DNA of 43,507 nt. Origin: Reclinomonas americana ATCC 50394. Taxonomy: Eukaryota > Jakobida > Jakobea > Jakobida. Where the stretch lies: NCBI GenBank assembly GCA_048213135.1, contig PS015160.1, forward strand, positions 21,053 through 64,559, given 5' to 3'. The notes under the pieces were generated by a model. It searched no databases. It was not told the DNA's origin and saw only the letters and a list, made by a program, of their open reading frames with translations. Shown here one piece after another: positions 21,683-32,400 of the stretch (positions are counted from its first letter, which is position 1; the number at the start of each line of letters is the position of its first letter). The position numbers and the translations under genes were made by a program.

Positions 21683-24600
21683 ATGGAGGAGTCGGAAGAG
21701 GCCGTGGCTGCGCGCACTCTTGTCGCCGAGTGCTGTCGCAAGTTCTACCGCGGCGAGGCCACACTCGTCTGCTTTGTTGTCGCCGTCACAGACGCTGGCA
21801 TGGTCAGTCTTTCTCCCTCCCTCTCCCTCTCACACTCTGTCTCTCACGTCTTCTCCGTGCCGCAGCTGGGCATCCATGTGGCATACGCAGTGAGTAGTGA
21901 CGACACACCATCGCCAGAGACCGTGGTGCGCGTGGCACAAGAGTGGTTGCATGCGACGTCGTCGTCGGCTTCTGGAGGAGAGGTTTTACACAACGTGGTT
22001 GTCGAGTTGAGCATGGACTCTCCTCCCACTCACTTGATCGCACTGATGCAGCATATCCGCTTCTTGCTGATGCGAGTCGGCCTCTCGCCACTGCTCGTTC
22101 AGTGCGATCAGACACCCGTCAGTGTCACTCCCACGCCCTCGTTGGTTCTCGAACACGTCTGTCGGATGATTGGCTTTGCAGAGGTTCCATTCTTGATGAA
22201 AACACACACGACTATTGTGCAGTGGAGTCTGTCTGCATCACTCACACACACTGTGGTGGAATCGCTCCCAGGCCATGCCTCCCGGGGAGTACGGTATCTT
22301 GTCGTCGGACGAGGAGGTGGCGCAGCAGCTGGAGCGAGTGGCGAATGAGTTGTTGCGGGTGTCGGCTGGAGAGGAGGCTGTGGTGTCACTGGTGACGCAG
22401 TTGTTGGAGAAGCGGGGAGCACCTGTGTCGCGGTATCGTATCTTTCGGGCGCTGACCAAGCTGCGCTCGACGACGGGCAAGGTCGAGCCTACGGCACTGG
22501 CGGATGCGTATGATAGTTCGTCGCCGTCGCCCATGCCCGATGGAGCGCTGGGTCCCTCTCTCATGGCGTCCATGGTGCCGGTGACTGCCTCTCCGCTGGG
22601 AGCCCCACAGTGCGGTGCTGTTGCCGGAGTCGCTGACATGACAGAGGTTGAGAAATCGAGGGAGGGAGGGAGGGTTACATGGCAGCCGCTGCAGTCTGCT
22701 TACTGTCTGCTGGGTAGGTGGCGTTTCGCTATCTGGACAGCCAGCAACTGGTGGTGCCGTCGTCGCTGGTCGAGGTGGCCATCGACATGGTGCAATCGGT
22801 TGCGAGTGAGTCGTATACCACCGAGACGTTTGGGCCCGCCGTGCAGGCATGCATTGCCTCGCTGCCGTACTCGGAGCAGCTGCAAGTTGCGCATCCCACA
22901 AGCACTTATCACGGTATGGGCGGGTGCCTGACTCGCGATTGTGTGAGGCAGACGCTGCATTCGATGTTTGGTGATGTGCTGCCGCACGGGGATATTAGCG
23001 ACTTGGTGGCTGCCACCGACGGCGACTTGGTCATGTCGGTGAGAATGTGCACGCATAAGCTACGCTCGCTCGACCAGGAGGAGTTCCAGTCACAGCTGCA
23101 GGGCGCGGAAGCAATGGGGTGAGTGCGATTTCCCCCTCATCGTCGTGATGAATGGTTTCCAACAATGGTGCGCAGGAGGAGCTTGTCGGCCAGCAACGAA
23201 GCACTTGGCCTGTGCGTGCATCTCCTCTTGCTTTGCACATGTCGCCGTGGCTCATTCGCTCTCCTCGGCACAGACAATTAAAACAGCTGACCACGGAGCT
23301 CGAGACGGCGCGGGTGTACACGTGCGTATGGACGTGGAGTTATGTGCCTGGATGAGTGCCGTCGCTCAGACACACGCACTGCAGTGCCCGTCTCGAACAG
23401 GATATGGCAATGATGCAGGCGCGACTCGTACAGGCATTATCGACAGCAGCGGCAGCAGCGACCGCCGCAGCGCCACCACCATCAAAGTTGCTTGTCACTG
23501 CGGTGATTCTGCATAATTCTGCCACCACTCACCGCGTGTCGCAGAAGCGGCTCTCCGTCGACGGCACGGACAGACGCATCGCGATCTCCACGATCATCTG
23601 CGGCACCGCCGGCCTCGGCTTCCGTCACCGAATCCATGCACGCACTCCTGTCTCGCCTGATGTCGGCCATCAAGGGATCGGCCGATGAGTCGGCTCTCCA
23701 GCGTCGCTTGTTCGTATGCCCCTGCAGTCTAGTGGACGTCGATCGTCGTGTCGCTCACTCGACACACAGGGAAGAAGAAATCCAGCGATACTGCGTGCTG
23801 TTGGAGTGGCCGGCGGAATGGTGCGTCACTTCTGCCTCCTGTCTACCATCGATCTCTGTTTTTCACCCTACGCAAACAACAGGGAACGCGATCCCGATCC
23901 GCATCGGCTGATTCCCATGGGTGAGTCGCTCACTTTGATTTCTGCACTCGCGCTGCACCTCCCTCATCGTCTCTGTGCAGATGCCTCCATGGGCTGCCAG
24001 TTGGTGGAACTCGCCGCCAACGGCGCCGAGTACACGCAGGTGGCAGAGCACTTTGTCAAGTCGCAAGGACCGCGGCAGGAGTTGTACATTCGGCGCATGT
24101 ACCGCATTCAGAACCACGATGTGTATCGTCGGTTCGCCGTGCGAGCTCGTTGCGTTTGATCCATCTTTCCAAGGTCTGATGGTGGTGGCGCCACTGACCG
24201 CGTTTCGTCCATGTTGCAGAGGAGGTGGCAAGAGATGTCGGCAGCAAGACGATCTGGGAGCCTGGTGTGTTGCAAACGCTCTTCCACTGCTCACGAGAAC
24301 CAGAATCGCTGCTGCGCAACGGATTCGACGTGCGCTACGGCCGAGGTGGTCGTTTCGGGGCCGGTGTGTATTTTGCTCTGAATCCACTGCTGAGCAACAA
24401 GTACGTGCCGGCGTGCACGACACACGGGTTTGTGTCGTCTGAGAGCACACGCCCACCACTGCGCCTGCCAGTCTGCTGATCATGATTCGCGCGTGCAGTG
24501 CCCGAGATTGCCACCAGTGCGACAGCATCATGTTCACGGCGGTGGTCGCGTTTGGCAAGTACCACCACATCAGCAGCTTGACATGTGCGTCCCCCTATTC

Positions 24601-24825
24601 CCTGCTGCTCACTCGAGATGGCGCAACTGACACTCCCCGCGACACAAACACGCAGCCTCACACGAACATCGCAACATGACACACCCACCACCGGGCAAGC
24701 ACTCGGTGCTGTACGACAGCGAAGCCGAGGAGCAGGGTCGACAGTTGATTGTGTACGACGGAAATCAAGCGTACCCGACATACTGGATCGTGTACACTCG
24801 AACGCCACCGACGGCTGCGACGTGA
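21683..24825 (+). CDS. PARP-family ADP-ribosyltransferase domain protein
   Basis: Exons 21683-21802, 21866-22216, 22272-22646, 22718-23118, 23176-23211, 23274-23315, 23385-23486, 23545-23709, 23770-23820, 23883-23920, 23981-24148, 24220-24400, 24499-24584, 24656-24825; 761 aa, all phases close. The N-terminal ~415 residues match no domain I recognise. A short coiled coil (QLKQLTTELETARVARLEQ) follows at ~425-455, then a PARP catalytic domain (~540-760). Its hallmarks are RRMYRIQNHDVYRRFA, LFHCSREPESLLRNGFDVRY, GAGVYFA and IVYDGNQAYPTYWIVYT. The NAD-binding His (FHC) and Tyr (VYFA) are present. The third position reads Gln (GRQLIVYD) where PARP1 has catalytic Glu, so poly-ADP-ribosylation is unlikely and mono-transfer or an inactive reader is expected (inference). 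FHG is changed to FHC. Confidence 0.88.
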
Positions 24826-25046
24826 AGACCGCGCGTGCTGTGTTATGACCGATGTATGGAATGTATAAGTTTGCGATAACAAGCCATTGGACCTCGCAAG
24901 ACAACTGGCACGCTTGTAGGTGCCTTCCATATCAGAGGAGGATCGAGTAAACACCTCTCGAGACAGCTGCATGTTCTGCGATGCAGTTGTGCCTCTCCAA
25001 AGACGTCGACACTTCGCAGGACTCTGCGCACTCGCAATGAGGTGAC
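24826..25046. promoter_or_regulatory. intergenic, upstream of the GT13 gene
   Basis: 221 nt between the PARP stop and the glycosyltransferase start, both on plus. It should contain the PARP 3' end and the GT13 promoter. No specific motif was recognised. Confidence 0.4.
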
Positions 25047-28000
25047 ATGCGACTCAACGCGCCCACCATCACCGTTCTCACACTGAGCGGTCTCCTCCTT
25101 CTCCTCTTTCTCCTCACGCGATCGCCCTCCGATGATCGCGACCCTCAACCGATCGCAGTCACTGTGCCAGCAGCTCCACCACCACAGCAACAACAACAAG
25201 CACAAAGTCGCCAGTGGACACACATGAGCAAGCTGCTTGCGCAAGTGCGACAAGTGCGGGAAGAGGCGCGCGAGCTGATGCAACGGGCACACGTGTTGCA
25301 GCATGTGGGAAAGGGACTGCAGACGAGTGTTGACAAGGGTATGTGTCCCAATCACACTGTCTCTCTCGCCCTCCTGACTCTCTCACTCATTCGCTGATGA
25401 CCGCAGTCGCCACTGCGGCAGTGACGGTGGCAGAGTCGCCTCCTGTGGTGGACACGCGTACCAGTGAGCCTGAGGCGACTGAGGACGCACCTGCAGAACG
25501 GGAAGAGCAGAAACCAACAGCAACAGCAGCAGAGGAGGAGCAGCAGCAACAGACTGCGATGGAAGCAGTGGAGGAGACGAGTGGCAGCAGCACTGAGTCG
25601 CCACCTGCAAGCGATCCCACACCACCTGCAGCGAAGAAACAAGGTCGATTTGCATTGCAATCATATAAGGACACGTGGATGTCTCAGTTGCTGACTTTTA
25701 CTCCACAGACGACACTGCACTGGAGTTTGCACGACTGTTTCCCGATCTTGGCGACGAGTACTTGTTCACGCGGTACACGCCCGACTCGTTTCCGATTGCG
25801 CTGGTGGCCTACAATCGACCGGATTACCTGCAGCGCACGTTGCAGTCGTTGGCGGAGGTGGACGGGGTCGATCTGAAGCGAGTGACGGTATATCAGGATG
25901 GAACCGACACGACCGTGGCGGCGGTGGCGCGCATGTGGTCGCAGCGTGGAGTGCAACTGGTGCAGCGTGATCGGCTCGAGTCGTTCAGCGAGGGCGCGCA
26001 GCACATTGCCACGATGTACAAGTATGTGCTGACGCATATATTTTACAATAATCCCACGGATGAGGTGCGTGGAGGGGGAAGGGGTGGAAGGGAAAGGGCG
26101 TGGGGGAAAGGGAGGAGAGAGAGAGAGAGACGAATCACAACGATGCGAAGAGTCGCGCGGTCACGAGAAGAGTAGCAGCAACCATACGTGCGACGCCATG
26201 CCAAGGAGAGCGACACAGCATTGCAATGAAGGGCAGAGCATTAAGAAGAGTGGCACAATCATGCGAAGAGTAGCAGCAACCATACGTGCGACGCCATGAC
26301 AAGGAGAGAGATATAGCTTCACAATGGAGGGCAGATCAACAAGAAGAGTGGCACAGTCACATGACAGAAGCGGCGATCGCGCGAGCGACACCGTTACACG
26401 GAGGATGGCACAGTGAGAAGGGGACACACAATTACACGGCGATAGGGTGAGGGACGAAGATGAATGAGCACAGCAACACTTGATGGGGCGCGGCGACTGG
26501 GGAGAGAGGAGCAGGAAAGCGACATAAGAATGCACAGCAACCGTTCGAGTGATGCAAGAAACACGGAGAGAGACAGCGATATGTGGGGGGATGCAGCAGC
26601 ATGCCCTGATGTGGACTGAGCAGTAAGCGGCAGAAGACTGTGCACCTACCCTTTTCCTTTATCGCACTCTCCTCCCCCCCCCCCCTCCCCAACGCAGTAC
26701 GCTGTCATCATCGAGGACGACATGCTGTTTACACGCGACTTCCTGCAATACTTTGCGCAAATGGCGCCCATCATGGACCTGCCACCGAATGCCATGCAAC
26801 ACGTTGCCACGGAGCCGGGCGGGCGGCGTCGTGGCTCGGGAGAGCGGTGGGACCGATTGCGCGGAGAGGAACCAGAGTATTCCAGCAAGACGCCGAGTGC
26901 GCCCGAGGCGACGAAACCCGGCGAGCGGCCACGACCACCGCCGATTCCGCCATCGGATCTCGAGTTTCGTGTGCGCACACACACCAATCCATGCCCATCT
27001 CAACTGCGTTTTCCCTCACGTGTCCGCTGTCAGACGCACCTTTCCACGCAACGGCGATCCCACCGTGCTGGCCATCTCGGCATACAACGACAATGGCTTC
27101 ACCGACACGGTGCGGTACGTGGACAATGTGCACCGCACCTCGTTCTTTGTTGGTCTCGGCTGGCTTGCGTCGCGGCGTATCTTTGGCACGGAGCTGCTGC
27201 AAAGATGGCCCCGCAACCACTGGGACCATTGGGTGCGCGAACCCGGTCAGCGGCAGGTGTGTGTGTGTGTGGTTGTTGGCGGGCTTTGCAGAGCGCTGTC
27301 TTGCTGACGTTCCTTCCAGGGCCGTGTGACGCTGTTTCCGGAAGTGTCACGCGTGTATCACATTGGCGAGCGCGGCACGCACTCGGGCGGTGTCGACTAT
27401 CAGCAATTCTTCGGCAACATCAAGTACGAGCAGACGCTGGAGTCGCCGTTCCGCTGGCAGCTGTTCCGCGAGCACGACTACGATGAGCGCCTCGTGGCCT
27501 CCATCAAATCGGCGGAGAGCGTGATCAGCGTGGAGCAAGTGCTGCCTCTGCCGCGACTCTCCACCGTTGTGTTGTGGTACGAGTCGCACAATGAGAATGT
27601 TGCGTTGCTAAGGCTGCGACTCCCTTGTTAGTCGGTGTTCATTGTTTGCTTGTGTTGGCACAGGATTCCATCTGGCGCTTCATCGGCAAGTACTTTGGCT
27701 TGTGGCCGTCGACGCCGGTGCGTGGCGAGTACAAGGGCGTGATGGAGTTCTGGTGGGCGGCGCGCCACATCTACTTGATCGGCTCGTACAGCGTCTTTGT
27801 GCAAGCCAAACCCGACAGTGTCAACTTTATCACCTCGTCGGAGTGGTACAAGGTGCGCTGCGTGTCAACGACGAGTGTGTTTACGAAGTCATGGATCTCA
27901 CCACCTTCCGGGACCAGCTGAACGCGCCACTGTGGTTCCCGGGCATGCCGACCGCGTCGGCCACACAAATCATTGCCTCGGAGATTGGCGAGAGCTGCGA

Positions 28001-28464
28001 CCAGGCGTGCGAACGCGACAATATGCTCTGTGTGGTACGTGGAGGAGAAGGAGGAGGGTGGGGGTGATGGTGCGAAGGGAACGACGGGGGGTAGCATCGT
28101 CAACAGTGATTGGTCTCCATGTCTCCTTGTCAGGGTCTCGGCGATGTGCGGTGTGACTTACCGAGCGCGCGCAGGGTCCCATGCTGACGCGGATCAACAC
28201 GTGCAACGACTTGCGGGAGCACTTTGACTGCTCTTCCTGCGTGCAGAGCTTCGGCAATGACCAGCCTGCCATGGAGGCCGCGGTGAGTGTTTGCGGGAAG
28301 AGAGAGAGAGGCAAGGAGATTCGTTCTCATACAAACACGCATGCGCACAGACAAAACGCTGCCTGGTCAATGAGCGCATCGACCACTACCCACCACGCTG
28401 CAATGCCTCTCACCGGTCCACCGCTCGCCTCTGTTCCTGCGCGCAGAAACCCATGCGTTCGTGA
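25047..28464 (+). CDS. GT13 family N-acetylglucosaminyltransferase (GnT-I/POMGNT-like) with Cys-rich tail; apparent frameshift
   Basis: Predicted type II Golgi enzyme transferring GlcNAc. Exons: 25047-25338, 25407-25643, 25709-26064, 26698-~26876, 27034-27256, 27320-27598, 27664-28034, 28175-28282, 28351-28464 (~719 aa). Membrane anchor at residues ~8-23 (TVLTLSGLLLLLFLLT), then a Gln/Glu-rich stem. The GT13 domain starts at FPIALVAYNRPDYLQRTLQS, has the metal-binding IIEDDMLFTRDF, and continues with AISAYNDNG, SFFVGLGWLA and HWVREPGQRQGRV, as in MGAT1 and POMGNT1. A segment with RGEYKG resembles the POMGNT1 C-terminus. The last ~120 residues are Cys-rich (SCDQACERDNMLC, NTCNDLREHFDCSSC, RLCSC), recalling the MGAT5 tail. 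Odd: the reading frame shifts by 1 nt at about 27853-27861. The 3' end of exon 4 is uncertain; read-through would add ~40 Pro/Glu-rich residues but breaks the phase. Confidence 0.88.
26129..26400. repeat. degenerate tandem repeat (~101 bp) in intron 3 of the GT13 gene
   Basis: GAAGAGTAGCAGCAACCATA.. at about 26168 recurs at about 26269, followed both times by CGTGCGACGCCATG and an AAGGAGAG block. A third, weaker copy continues past 26340 (AAGAAGAGTGGCACAGTCAC). The host intron (26065-26697) is 633 nt, while the gene's short introns are 60-160 nt. Confidence 0.75.
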
Positions 28465-29319
28465 GAATTAATTGTACAGCAGTGCCTAAATATGGATAAG
28501 GTGATGAGTACTCGACGAAAGCGGGTATGTGGTAGAAGGGTGTGAGTGGGAACGGCGGGAGGGAGAGAGGGAGGGGAGACAGCACAACAGGATTTGTAGC
28601 GAGCCACGCAAGGTGATACAGATATATATCGATATCGTGATGACCATTTTGGTGGGGATTCAGAAGAGAGAGCCGCAATGCACGTAAGTGGTGTTAGAGA
28701 AGAGCGAGATGGGGAAGAACAGCATAGCCAGCAAGCCAAGGTGGAGTGCAGTTCACGCAGGTGCTCGGGGCAATCGCAAGAAAGGAACAGGGGATTGTCG
28801 TCCAGCTACAGTGCGTAACTCACAGTGAGACTGATAGCCTCTTGTAGCAGCACGACGGGCTGTACATGCCGCTTGAAGGCGAATGCAGCTGCATGCAGCC
28901 TTGCAAACCTCGCGACAGCACCGCTGCGAACGAATGGCGATTGTAAGAGCTCGAGGAACCGCGAGGTGAGAACAACAACAACAGCCACATCTCGTGACTC
29001 GCGAGGGCCCCGCACAGGCACACCCACCTACAGTCAGCGCGCGGGCCCGCAACTGCAGACACTGTATACTTGCAAGTCAAATTGCACCCAAATTCTCCGG
29101 TCACGAAGCTCAAGTCGCCCTCAAGCGCACCTCAATTCCATCAGCACGCGAGCTCGCCCACCTCTGTGCGCAACCACTACAAACCGGAATATGAGAGGGC
29201 GGAGAGAGAGAGAGGGAGCGGAAGCAGTTGCTTGACAACGAATTGCTTGATATACAACAACGGAGAAGACTCGCGCGCGCGTTTTGTGCCACACGTTGAT
29301 CTTCTCGCACAAATAAACA
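28465..29319. other. 855-nt intergenic region upstream of the TKL kinase
   Basis: No supported gene. It carries an exact TATCGATA at 28627-28634 inside GATATATATCGATATC, GA-rich tracts (28540-28590, 29195-29215) and CA-rich sequence. On the minus strand, 28823-28915 could be a coding exon with a good donor (GTGAGTTACG), but no start, stop or partner exon could be assigned. Confidence 0.45.
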
Positions 29320-29370
29320 ATGTCGATGCGACGCACACTAGTCGCACCAACCACTGAGCGCGGTAAGTCG

Positions 29371-29405
<35 letters not shown>

Positions 29406-32400
29406 ACAACACACAACGCGCACAAGTAAAAAAGCTTGAATTTGAACTCACACAAGTATGTATTTCCCCGCGCCCTCTCTCATGCACTCTCTCCATCTCA
29501 CTCTCTCACTACTCTCTCATGCTCATTCGTACACGCACACACACCACTCTCATTCTCTTGCTCTCACATGCACTTTCACTCATCTCTGCATCACATGCAG
29601 CGGAGCTCTCACTCTTGCACTCTCTTTGTACACAAGCTCGCTGCACACACACACACACACACGCGCGCGCGCATTGCACACTCAATGCCGGGCTCTTGCA
29701 TTCTTAATTCCTTACTCACGTCTCCCTCTCTCACTCTCTCTTCCCTCTTTTACAGGCCGCTCGCGCACTCCATCACCCAACCGCAGTCGCAGCAACTCTC
29801 TTGCCTCACCCGAGACACTTCCACTGGGAGGCGCCCTGCGCTCTTCTGCTGCAGCACCCTCCGCCGCCGGTGCCGCCGCCGCTGCTGGCTCCCCGGCCGG
29901 CTCAAGTGGCAGTGCAACACTGAAGCAGTCGAGTCCAGTGGGCGCTGTGCTGGCCTCCTCGCAGCATGTGCGGCGTGGGTCGGCGCCTACGACGATTGGG
30001 TCGCCGTCGTCGCCTGTGGTGAGTGCCATTGCTCTGCTTGTGCTGCTTGGAACTTGCGCTCGTCTTGCTGTCAGGCGCGCGCTCCTCCCATTACTCATAC
30101 GCGTGCTGGATTCATCTTTCAATCTTGTCTGTACATTTCGCGGAACATGTTCTTCTTGCTTGTCTGGCGTGCTTTCCACTCTCTCACAACCACGGCCCTC
30201 TCCTGCTCATCCTCCTGCTCGTGCGCGCACATACGCTTGTCTACTATACTTCCAATCCTGTCTGTACATTTCGCGGAACACGGTCTTCTTGCTTGTCTGT
30301 CGCGCTTTCCGCTCTCTCACACTACCTGCGCCACCTCTCCTTCTCATCCTCCTGCTCTTGCGCGCACTTTCGCGTGTGTGCCTTGCTTCCAATCTTGTTT
30401 GTACATTTCGCGGAACACGTGCAACTTGCTTGTCTGTCGCTCCGCCTCTCTTCTCTTCCCGCTCCCTCTCTCGCCTCCTCTCCATGCGTATCCACATGCT
30501 CGTCGTTGAAGTCGTGCTCTCAATACCGTTTCTGCATTTCGCGGAACATTCTTGAGTGGCACCTCATTCACTCATTTTGTCGTCATTTGTGTGAGCACTG
30601 CCCACCTTCCCTCACCCTCGTCCCTCACCCTCGCTGTCTCTCCCCCCACTCGCTTTCTTCTTCCGATGCTCGCTTGCTCACTCGGGCGCCTCTCGCTTTC
30701 TCGGGATTCGATAAACATACTTGTGCGTGGTTTCGGGGATTCTTTGATCCTCGCTCCGTCTCACTTTCTTCCGCCCGCTTCCATTGCTCACCGCCTCCTC
30801 TCCCACACACAGTCCGCCGGCGGCAGCAGCAGCTCGTTTGCCGGTCCGCGTGACGAAAAGGACTTGGTGTTCCCCGAAACACCCATGTCGACGGCGATGG
30901 AGATTCTCGGCGATCGGCAGCAATGGGCGGTGGCCGACACGCAAGCCATGGTCCAGGTGCTGACCGAGGCCGAAATTCGCACAGTGGCCGACTTGAANNN
31001 NNNNNNNNNNNNNNNNNNNNNNNNNNNNNNNNNNNNNNNNNNNNNNNNNNNNNNNNNNNNNNNNNNNNNNNNNNNNNNNNNNNNNNNNNNNNNNNNNNNN
31101 NNNNNNNNNNNNNNNNNNNNNNNNNNNNNNNNNNNNNNNNNNNNNNNNNNNNNNNNNNNNNNNNNNNNNNNNNNNNNNNNNNNNNNNNNNNNNNNNNNNN
31201 NNNNNNNNNNNNNNNNNNNNNNNNNNNNNNNNNNNNNNNNNNNNNNNNNNNNNNNNNNNNNNNNNNNNNNNNNNNNNNNNNNNNNNNNNNNNNNNNNNNN
31301 NNNNNNNNNNNNNNNNNNNNNNNNNNNNNNNNNNNNNNNNNNNNNNNNNNNNNNNNNNNNNNNNNNNNNNNNNNNNNNNNNNNNNNNNNNNNNNNNNNNN
31401 NNNNNNNNNNNNNNNNNNNNNNNNNNNNNNNNNNNNNNNNNNNNNNNNNNNNNNNNNNNNNNNNNNNNNNNNNNNNNNNNNNNNNNNNNNNNNNNNNNNN
31501 NNNNNNNNNNNNNNNNNNNNNNNNNNNNNNNNNNNNNNNNNNNNNNNNNNNNNNNNNNNNNNNNNNNNNNNNNNNNNNNNNNNNNNNNNNNNNNNNNNNN
31601 NNNNNNNNNNNNNNNNNNNNNNNNNNNNNNNNNNNNNNNNNNNNNNNNNNNNNNNNNNNNNNNNNNNNNNNNNNNNNNNNNNNNNNNNNNNNNNNNNNGG
31701 TCAGATGCCCCGCCAATGAGTGCGGCGGAGGTCATTGCGCAAGTGCTGGAGCGTGGCTACGGCACGCAGTCTGAGGCGGGCGGTTTTGTGGAGCTGGATC
31801 CGGCACACATTGTGAAGAAGCGGCCAGTGGGCTCGGGCACATTTGGTGACGTGTACGAGGGTCGAATCGGTGAGATTCCGGCGCGAGTGGCCGTGAAGGA
31901 GATCAAGCAGGTCGGCACCGATCACACAGTGTTGCTGCGGGAATTGCGAGCCATGTCAAAAGGTGAGCGTGTCGGAGAGGGACGGGAAGGGAGGAGAGGC
32001 ACTGAGATGGAGGGTGCGCTCACGCCTCTGGTCAGCGCGTTCTCAAGCAAGAGACGCTTGTGTTGTGCCTCGTGTGGGCTCTCTTTCTTATATGTCGTGT
32101 CTTGAATCTCGTGCGTGCTCTCGTCGCTGTTCTGCCCTCTTGTGTGACTTGCGTGAAATGCTAAGTCCTGTACCTCGAGCGTGCGCTCGACTCCTCTCTC
32201 TTTTTCTTTCTTGTGTGAATGTTGTGTCTTGAGTCTCGTGTGTGCACGCATCGCTGCCATGCCCTCTTTATTGTGAGCGAAAGTCTTGTGCCTCGTGCGT
32301 GCTCTCGTCGCTGTTCTTCCCTCTTTCTTGTTCGACCTGCAAGGAGTGCGTCGTGTGTTGTGTTCTCTTGTGCGCACTCGTGCCCTGTTCGTGTGCCTGC

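Noticed and set aside
27853-27875. 23-nt GT..AG segment as a mini-intron explaining the GT13 frameshift
   Set aside because: The phase would fit, but all other introns here are about 50 nt or longer, so a single-base error is the simpler explanation.
28753-29113. Possible small minus-strand gene with an exon around 28823-28915
   Set aside because: One stretch (ARLHAAAFAFKRHV..) has a good donor and a pyrimidine-rich acceptor, but no start, no matching second exon and no family were found.
30132-30547. Intron tandem repeat considered as a transposable element
   Set aside because: No terminal repeats, no target-site duplication and no reading frame for a mobile-element protein; regular ~133-nt spacing fits a minisatellite better.
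29436-30853. Three long overlapping plus-strand frames (276-365 codons)
   Set aside because: They run through introns 1 and 2 and exon 2 of the TKL kinase. Openness in all three frames comes from the pyrimidine-rich repeats, and the kinase model with correct splice phases explains the region.
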